A stretch of 25,741 bases of DNA from Ectocarpus siliculosus (Eukaryota; Sar; Phaeophyceae; Ectocarpales; Ectocarpaceae). Position numbers and translations under genes: made by a program. The stretch is taken from assembly GCA_000310025.1 (NCBI GenBank), contig FN648450.1:3898-29638 (forward strand), written 5' to 3'. This document shows positions 19,532 through 25,741 of this stretch, piece after piece; the first letter of the stretch is position 1; every line of letters begins with the position of its first letter. The notes under the pieces are model-generated. The model saw only the letters and a list, made by a program, of their open reading frames with translations, had not been told where the DNA came from and made no database searches.

Positions 19532-21410
19532 ATGAGACTGAAGCTAAATAAAGCTTCGAAATTCCCCAAGCCTTGGACGTGTCGTTGGGCATGGTACAAT
19601 AGGATGTGGTGGTGTGTTGACAAGTGGAATGGACGGGGTGCGAGTAAAACGTCCGGGGCCCAGTCATGAACATGGCAAGTAAACACCCCTCCCAACAAAA
19701 ATTAATGGTGGGCGGGGGTGGCTGGGGGACCCCAACAAACAAAGCATGAAAAAAAAAAGAAAAGATCAAAGACACGGAAGCCAGGCGAACAGGCTTGCTT
19801 GAGGGAGGAGGCAAAAGAAGCATAGAAAACCCAGCGTGGTCGTCGCTCGCTCTGGGCCGCTGGAACATGTCACATAGCACTGCATGTCCAGCATTAGGTA
19901 GGGCCCCAAGTCCATTGCTTGACATAAAACAGGTAGCGCACATCGCCTCTCATGCAGCAGCCCGGTGCACGGGTAGTCTCTTACTCAGCAAGATGCGAAA
20001 CCACTGCGGTTGACGTAGTTCGATATGGTTGGGACCCCACCGGCGAAAGACGAGAGAGAGACACGTAGACTAAAAGAAGAGAGCGGAGAGAAGACAAGGC
20101 ATTCACTCTCGAGAAGACACTCACTCACTCTCGTCCCTTTGGCCCACCGCAGGCTGTCAGACATCTGTACCGAACGGCGGTATCCGAAGTGGGCTCAGCA
20201 ACAACAAACACAACAACCAAGTCGCCGAGATGGAACTAGACTAGAGTAGTGCGGACTTGCATCCTTCTGTGACGAAGTGAGAACAAAAAACATGACTACA
20301 CGGACGAACTAGTCCGTCCGCTATAGATGTGCACCGCTGCACAGAGCAGCAGACTGTTGGTTGCCATACCCCACTCTCTGTTGTAAATAAGATTGTGCTG
20401 CCATCTACCTTATCGCTCAAGTTACGACTGACTACGCAGCAGACTCGAAAAGGATCAACACCTATTCGATGTATGCCACCCATGCAATATGCCGCTTATA
20501 TAGACTATTACGATGCATACCACCCATCCATGCATATGCAGCAAAAAGAAAAAAGGCCTGTTGTTGTCTGTCTCAACTGTTGTGCTGCTGTTGCTCTTCA
20601 TGTATAACGACACAACAGGCGACAAAGTAAGCGACGCGCATCGCATACTACGCGACGCGAGCACCCCAAAGCGACAGACACGACATCACAACCTGGTCTG
20701 AAGCAATTCTGCAACAGCAGCATGGCCATTGGTCACTCACGAAGAAAATCACAAAAAAAAAGATTGTGGCGCGCAGCATGCAGGACCCTCTTTCGCTGTT
20801 CAACCGGCCGTTCCCATGGCGACACAGACAAGGAACAGTCCAGGCCGAGTCATGTCGGCCACAGCAGAGAGAAGCCCCTGAAACTCGGGGAGGGGTAATG
20901 GTTCGCGATTGCCTACCGAACCATACTTCGGGCGCCACGAGATTTACACTGTAGCTCTAGATTGGCATTTGAGACAGGGTCGGGCAAGGGTTGGGCTATG
21001 CGAATAAAAGTTCCACCCACGGATATTGAAATATGATTTCCCAGACAGCATAGGGACATCTCCCCTGCGGGTAACAGGCTCAACAAGACAGTTTGGTAGC
21101 TGTCTTGTGTGTCTCATAACTTTTGTTTTTTTGCGGCATGCGGTTGCATATTTCTTTGCCACTGCCGGAAAAGAACGCTGTATCTTCACGCAGTCCATAT
21201 TTCGCATTCATTATTTTACACCGAACGACGCAGGACGGGTCGACCTTCATCATTGTTGTTGTTGTTGTTACCTCCACATTAAAAACCGTTCCGATCTCTC
21301 TCTACCCAGTACCTTCATATGTCCATACTAATCCAATACTTGACGCAGTCGATTCCCGTGGTCACAGGCTAACTTACCCTAAAAAGGTACCCTCAAACAA
21401 ACTGGCCCCG
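19532..21410. repeat. repeat family copy B, longest copy
   Basis: At 1879 bp this is the most complete member in the window. It contains, in order, everything found in copy A (19532 to about 20478, and 21250-21410) and in fragment A' (20478-21035). Copy-specific sequence lies at about 21036-21245. The right edge is TGGCCCCG at 21410, shared with copy A. There is a TTG microsatellite near 21252-21268. I found no LTRs, terminal inverted repeats, Helitron-type hairpin end or protein, so its class is unknown. It serves as the uninterrupted reference for both insertions. Confidence 0.85.
20274..20276. other. paralogous empty site for Harbinger element
   Basis: Copy B reads CATCCTTCTGTGAC-GAA-GTGAGAACAAAA here. 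Copy A reads the same left flank, then TAA, the transposon, TAA and the same right flank. The three bases are GAA rather than TAA in this copy, so it has diverged by one base or never matched the target. Confidence 0.9.
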
Positions 21411-21699
21411 AGGGGTCCGCAAGTAAATAGAACTAGGGTTAAGGATTGGCCCCCCGCCCCCCAATGGGCCTGGGGGCCAACATCCCCGCCCGATGGTAGT
21501 GAGTGTCCGTGGGGAAGCAAAGAAGAAGAAGAAGGGTAGAGGATTTGTAGGGGGAAGAAGTGGAGAGGTAAGGAATTTGTGAATTTTCGGCACTCGACGA
21601 GCGCGCGGTCCTGCGGAGGGGGAAGGGACGTGTGAGTCCATAGTCTGGTCTATCGGAAATTGTAAAGCCGAAAAACCGAAGTACACATTATGCACATTA
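21411..21699. other. short unassigned spacer
   Basis: C-rich and then GA-rich sequence between the right edge of copy B and the tandem array. No gene or repeat recognised. Confidence 0.5.
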
Positions 21700-23300
21700 T
21701 GATGGAGATTGCCGACAAGAAAGGTACGAAGAGAGGAAATTGCACCCCACGTTCGTATTTGGTGTGAGAAGTGCCAGAAGAAAGGAGTGCGAAGGGAAGA
21801 AAAGAAAAAAGAGACGTCGATGTTTGCGTCGTGGAACGACCTTCTGTATGACGCAGGTATTCACGAATGCAAGACGGGGAGGTAAAATACCCATCATGAA
21901 GGTCGAAGCGCAGGACATAACTACATATAACCCGTGCGCGGAGAAGTTACCACGGAGGCTCATGAAGAAGAAGTTTCAAGGCCGGCTGCGAAAGTTTGAA
22001 GACCCAAACATGTAATTAAGCGACGATGGCAAGCGCTACGGAAAAAGTGCACAAGAAGAAAAATGAATACAAAAAATGAAAATGCCGGATGCCGACCTAT
22101 GGCTGTCTTGGAATGGAGGGATTCCCAGAATTTCCAAGAGGCAATCCACAAGTATGGAGCCGACGACGATGAAGGACACACATGTGGTACGCGAAGAGGT
22201 ACAGGGGAAGGAAACGCAAGGGGAAAAACTTGGTACTTGAACGCAGTCCTTCCTCAAAACGCAGGTACCTACACTACTACAGTAGAAATGCAAGACCCGG
22301 AGGTAAAATACCCATTGTGAAAGTCAAAGCGAAGGTCATAACTGGACATGATTCACGCGCGGAGAAGCTGACACGGAGACTTATCAGGGGGGAGTCGGAA
22401 GGCCGGCTAAGAAGATTGAAGACATACGCGCTTAAGCACCGATGGTAATCGTAACGGCAAATATGACGAGGGGAACTATGCAAATTGAAATGAAAAGGTC
22501 GGATGCCGACCTATGGCTCTCTCGGAATGAAGGGAAGGGATTCCCACAATTTCCAACAAGTAATGCACAAGTATCGAGGAGGCCGACGACGAGGACTCAC
22601 CCAGTTGCGACACGCAAAGAAGGATAGGGGAAGGAAACGCAAGGGGGGAAAAGTAGGACTTGAACGCTCCTCTAAATAACACACGTACTCACCAATGCAA
22701 GACGGGGTGAAATACCCATCGTGAAAGTCAAAGCGCAGGTCATAACTACATGTGACTCAAGCGCAGAAAAAGTGACACGGAGACTCATCAGGAAGAAGTT
22801 TGAAGGTCGGTGGAGAAGGTTTGAAAACACAAACGCCCAAGCGACGATGGAAATAGCAACGGCAAGACTCGACAAGGAGAAGAATGCATAAAAAAAATGT
22901 AAAGGCCAGATGCCGACGTATGGCTCTCTCGGAATAAAGGGACTCCCTTTATCTGCAACAGGTAATCCACAAGTATCGAGGAGTCCGACGCCGATGAAAC
23001 GGCACACATGTAGTACGTAATGAAAGATAGAGAAAGGCAGCGAAGGGGGGAAACAAGTCGGACTTGAACCCAATCCTTCTTGATAACGCAGGTCCGCAGA
23101 AATGCAAGACGGGGTGATAAAAGACCCATCGTGGAAGCGAAAGAAAAGGTAATAACCGCATATTACTCATGTGCGGAAAAGGACACACGGAGACTTATCA
23201 ACGAAAAGTTTGAAAGCCGGACAAGATGGTTGAATACACCACGACGCAAGTGACGATGGAGGTCTCAACCGCAAAAGTGCAAAAGAGGGAAAGAGGGAAA
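21700..23300. repeat. four-unit tandem array, period ~410 bp
   Basis: The GCAAGAC-CGGGG landmark recurs at 21869, 22290, 22697 and 23104 (spacings 421, 407 and 407). Other unit landmarks include GGATGCCGACCTATGGCT, GGAAGGAAACGCAAGGGG and a CACGGAGACTTATCA-like block. Units differ by many substitutions and small indels, so the array is old. Open frames on both strands carry peptides conserved between units: basic on plus (RRLI.KKFEGR.RR), hydrophobic on minus (FTMGIL-type and SILVDYLLEI-type). Neither strand stays in one frame across units, because the period is not a multiple of three. ACGCAG|GT-like acceptors precede three of the four landmarks on plus. It is either a degenerate minisatellite or a decayed tandem exon family. 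Confidence 0.8.
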
Positions 23301-23573
23301 GAGGCCGAAAAACAATTCCCCCCGTGGATCGTGACCGGTAGGTCAAAACGATAGAGACAGAATGGTAGAAAATAATGCCGGCAAACGGAAGACATACAAC
23401 CAGGTCCCGAGATCCCCGACCAAGGAAAACGTTGTTGAGAAAATGGGGAATGGTGCATACAAGAGCGAATAATGGAATGCAGGCTATGTACCTCTCGCAA
23501 GGCATTTGGTGTAACCCCCAAGCACGAAAACGCACACCGCGGCCGGTGGAAGGGGAAAGTCAGGGTCGCAGAT

Positions 23574-24956
23574 TCAGTTGTCGTCTCCGCCGCTGCTGTC
23601 GTTGCTGTCGTCGCTGTTGTCGCTGTCGTCGTCGTCGTCGATGTTGTCGCTGCTGACAAGGGCATCGTCGTTGCTGGCGTCGTCGCTGCTACTGTCATCA
23701 CTCGCGGTGTCGTCGTCGACAGGCAGGCGAAGACGACGCTTCGGGGATCGCCCGGAAGACGAGGGGGAAGAGGCATTGGTGTTGGGGGTGGTCGGTCCGG
23801 ACGAAGAAGAACCCGACAGGTCAATGGTGTCGGACGCAACCGGCTGAAGCTGTTGTGCACGTGTGACGATGTCCATGTTGTCCGTAAGGGCGACCACATG
23901 GTACCCCCACCTGGTCTGGTTAGACCACCGTTTCTTTTCAACGGCGGCAAGAAACGTAGTGTCAAGTATATACGAAGCTCTGGTCTTCTGGTAGTCAGCG
24001 TCGAAACCGACGAACGTGTCTCCGTCACACATGAGTACTTCTTCAAGCACCTGCAGTGGCGATTGAGCAAAGAAGGGAAGGAACAATACGGTAAGGTTGA
24101 TTTCAAATAACGCTGTGGCAAAAGGCAAGGCGGAGGGATGGGACCCGGATGGCACGATGCACACGAAGCAGATTATGTGCGGATCGTTTGGTGGGAGAGA
24201 AAAAAAGGGTATGGTAAGAGATGCGGTATGTAGGCCCACCACACATCCAGAAACCGAAATACGTGAAGTGGGAAAAATAGAACACCCTGTCGCTATTTTT
24301 GCAGGCAGGCTTCTTCAACGACTTGAGGACCACTTGGCTGTATGTGGACCTACGAGACTCCAACCGACACCCAAGGACCGGTAGGAGTGTGTGGAAATTG
24401 TCCATACCGCACCAGTCGTCACTCCCACCACTACAACTTATTGCAGTACAACAGTGGTACGATGCGGAGGATGTTCCGAGGAGCCCTGCACTTCGCGCGG
24501 CAACCACAAAATGGCAAGAACGTGGAGAAATGAACTCACCGGGGTACCGATAGACATCGCAGAAGTAATGAGAACGCCGTCGGGGGTGTGCGGTCCAACG
24601 TCCTCCGCGCCGTGGACAGGAACGACGGTAAACAACGTGGGCACCACGTCATAATCGTGGTGGGTGTGGGGGTTGAGCCTGCTGTTGCAAGTGAAGGGCA
24701 CGCCCAACCCAAGGTTGCATGTCGAATTACACGGCGGAGTGCCGTACCCGCATTTCATGCGGATGACAGGGTCTGTGTTTGTGAACCTCAGTAGTACCGG
24801 GTAAACGCCCGCGAGTGTCTGTTGGGCGGAAACGACGTTGAAGGATAAGACCTTGTTCCCCGTAAGGACGGATTTATAAATAGTGGTCGGCGGAAGGTTC
24901 GGGCCGGAGTTGGTCGGGGCGAGGGCCGCCAAGAGCTGGTTCCTGCGGTCGTTGCT
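23574..24956 (-). CDS. unrecognised two-exon protein with Ser/Asp tail
   Basis: The minus-strand exon 24956-24540 (139 codons) is bounded by CTTGCAG|AGC and CCG|GTGAGT. The segment 24050-23574 follows CACTGCAG|GTG and ends at a stop. Both are phase 0, so direct splicing across the 489-bp intron keeps the frame, giving about 297 residues of a longer protein. The first exon contains YKSVLTGNKVLSFNVVSAQ and a Cys-rich patch (KCGYGTPPCNSTCNLG). The second contains VLEEVLMCDGDTFVGFDADY and RWGYHVVALTDNMDIV, then a basic KRRLRLP-type stretch and a Ser/Asp tail. I recognise no family. Upstream exons are not identified; the Pro/Thr/Ser-rich frame running to 25664 looks like read-through. A middle exon in 24103-24507 is possible. 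Confidence 0.5.
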
Positions 24957-24972
24957 CTGCAAGATGCACATT

Positions 24973-25152
24973 GGAGATGGGGCAGTTGTACGGTCGGAAG
25001 GGGAAGGAGGGATAACGTTGGCATGTGTTAGTGGGAGAAAGGATGGGTACGAGAGGCACGTAGGAGATGGGGCAGTTGTACGGTCGGAAGGGGAAGGAGG
25101 GAAAACGTTGGCGTGTGTGAGCGGGAGAAAGGATAGGTACGCTGTAAGCACG
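24973..25152. repeat. 90-bp tandem duplication
   Basis: Two adjacent copies, 24973-25062 and 25063-25152, share GGAGATGGGGCAGTTGTACG at the start and GGGAAGGAGGG further on, with a few substitutions. The unit is 30 codons, so frames on both strands show a repeated 30-residue block. It lies just upstream of the acceptor of the 24956-24540 exon and supplies its pyrimidine-rich minus-strand lead, so it is probably intronic. Confidence 0.85.
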
Positions 25153-25741
25153 TACGGCGTCCGCGTGTATGGAGATGAGGAGGTCAAGGCGAGTATGAAC
25201 GCAGGTGATGGTATATTGGACGTTGGCGGACAGGATGAGAGTCGAAGGGGGTGGATAAACGAACCATTGAAAGGTCGAGGACAGGGCATATATGAAAATG
25301 GGAGGAGAGACAGGTGGAGCGGTTGGGCGGATGGAAATTTGATGAGTAGCAAAGGTAAATGGGCGAGTTGTGGAGTGGAGCAAGTACGCCGGCCAGTATG
25401 GGACATGTGCGGGTGATCATAATTGAAAAGGGTTGTGTGTGGAGGTTCGGCCGTGAGAAACGGTGCATGGAAGCGGAATGTTCGGCCCGTTGGGAAGGAT
25501 GGCGTAGGTATGTTTGGGTGTGAACGTTTGCCAAGATGATTGACGAGGAGCGGTAATGGTGTGGACCGAATGTACAGCCGACGCCGTTTGAAAGTCACAC
25601 GTTGTTCCGATTTTGTTTGGTGCTTCAACGCTGGGGGTTTGTTGAAGGCGTCTGGGGACAGCATGGTACGATCCCCGAGGTAAATGGAGGCGTGCCATGC
25701 GTTGAAATATGCGCCTTGACAAGCACAATAACTGCATCTGA
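25153..25741. other. unassigned window end
   Basis: No supported feature. Minus frames here are Pro/Ser/Thr/His-rich with no domain. Plus frames are Gly/Arg-rich. Upstream exons of the minus-strand gene at 23574-24956 could lie here or beyond the window. Confidence 0.45.

Noticed and set aside
16775-20960. Tail module as a SINE with Pol III A and B boxes
   Set aside because: A TGGC-rich start and a GGTTTGCGATTCC-like block faintly resemble the boxes but lie about 130 bp apart, too far for the usual layout, and there is no clear poly(A) or T end.
19532-21410. Repeat family as an LTR retrotransposon or Helitron
   Set aside because: No TG...CA direct long repeats, no primer-binding site, no protein, and no hairpin plus CTRR end were found.
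23040-23110. tRNA T-arm-like GGGTTCAAGTCC on minus
   Set aside because: The flanking bases do not form the T stem, and the sequence is part of the ~410-bp repeat unit.
21700-23300. CRISPR array
   Set aside because: The repeat unit is about 410 bp, diverged, with no short identical repeats and spacers, and the DNA is eukaryotic.
24883-25416. Plus frame of 177 residues with a repeated 30-residue Gly/Arg block
   Set aside because: The repeat comes from the 90-bp tandem duplication, and the minus strand has better splice-bounded coding. Not fully excluded.

Overview
This is eukaryotic nuclear DNA. Coding segments are broken by GT-AG introns whose phases match across the junctions, and much of the window is nested transposon and repeat sequence. 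There are no bacterial-style operons. The intron style, the Asp/Glu-rich zinc-finger protein and the PIF/Harbinger element with a Myb/SANT-like partner gene suggest an algal stramenopile, perhaps a brown alga. That is a low-confidence inference made without any database search.

Layout. 1-330 is homopolymer-rich, probably low-quality contig-edge sequence. 367-654 is a 144-bp tandem duplication. 744-3121 (minus) is a zinc-finger gene whose two coding segments join cleanly across a 302-bp intron. 3844-5371 (minus) holds two similar first exons, each ending at the same place after a short zinc finger. 5634-6367 and 13797-14148 are the two halves of one repeat copy (copy A), split by a 7429-bp PIF/Harbinger transposon at 6368-13796. 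The transposon has 19/20 matching terminal inverted repeats and a TAA target duplication. It carries a transposase on plus that stops after the first catalytic Asp, and a four-exon Myb/SANT-like accessory gene on minus that has an in-frame TGA near its 3' end.

14149-21410 is a repeat cluster: a second fragment (A', 15754-17050), degenerate tail modules (about 18131-18569), a diverged copy C (about 18570-19531) and the longest copy B (19532-21410). Copy B holds the uninterrupted version of the site where the Harbinger element sits in copy A. Fragment A' is interrupted by a 723-bp insertion with perfect 20-bp inverted ends, which itself contains a fold-back element with arms of about 90 bp. 21700-23300 is an array of four units of about 410 bp. 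23574-24956 (minus) is an unrecognised gene with two phase-matched exons and a Ser/Asp-rich tail. A 90-bp tandem duplication lies just upstream of it.

The main story is nested insertion. An old repeat family was duplicated locally, then invaded independently by a Harbinger element and by a small inverted-repeat element. Because sister copies are in the same window, both insertion boundaries can be read by internal comparison. The Harbinger copy looks unable to move itself, since no second or third catalytic residue of the transposase was found. I found no tRNA, rRNA, CRISPR array or complete defence-like system.
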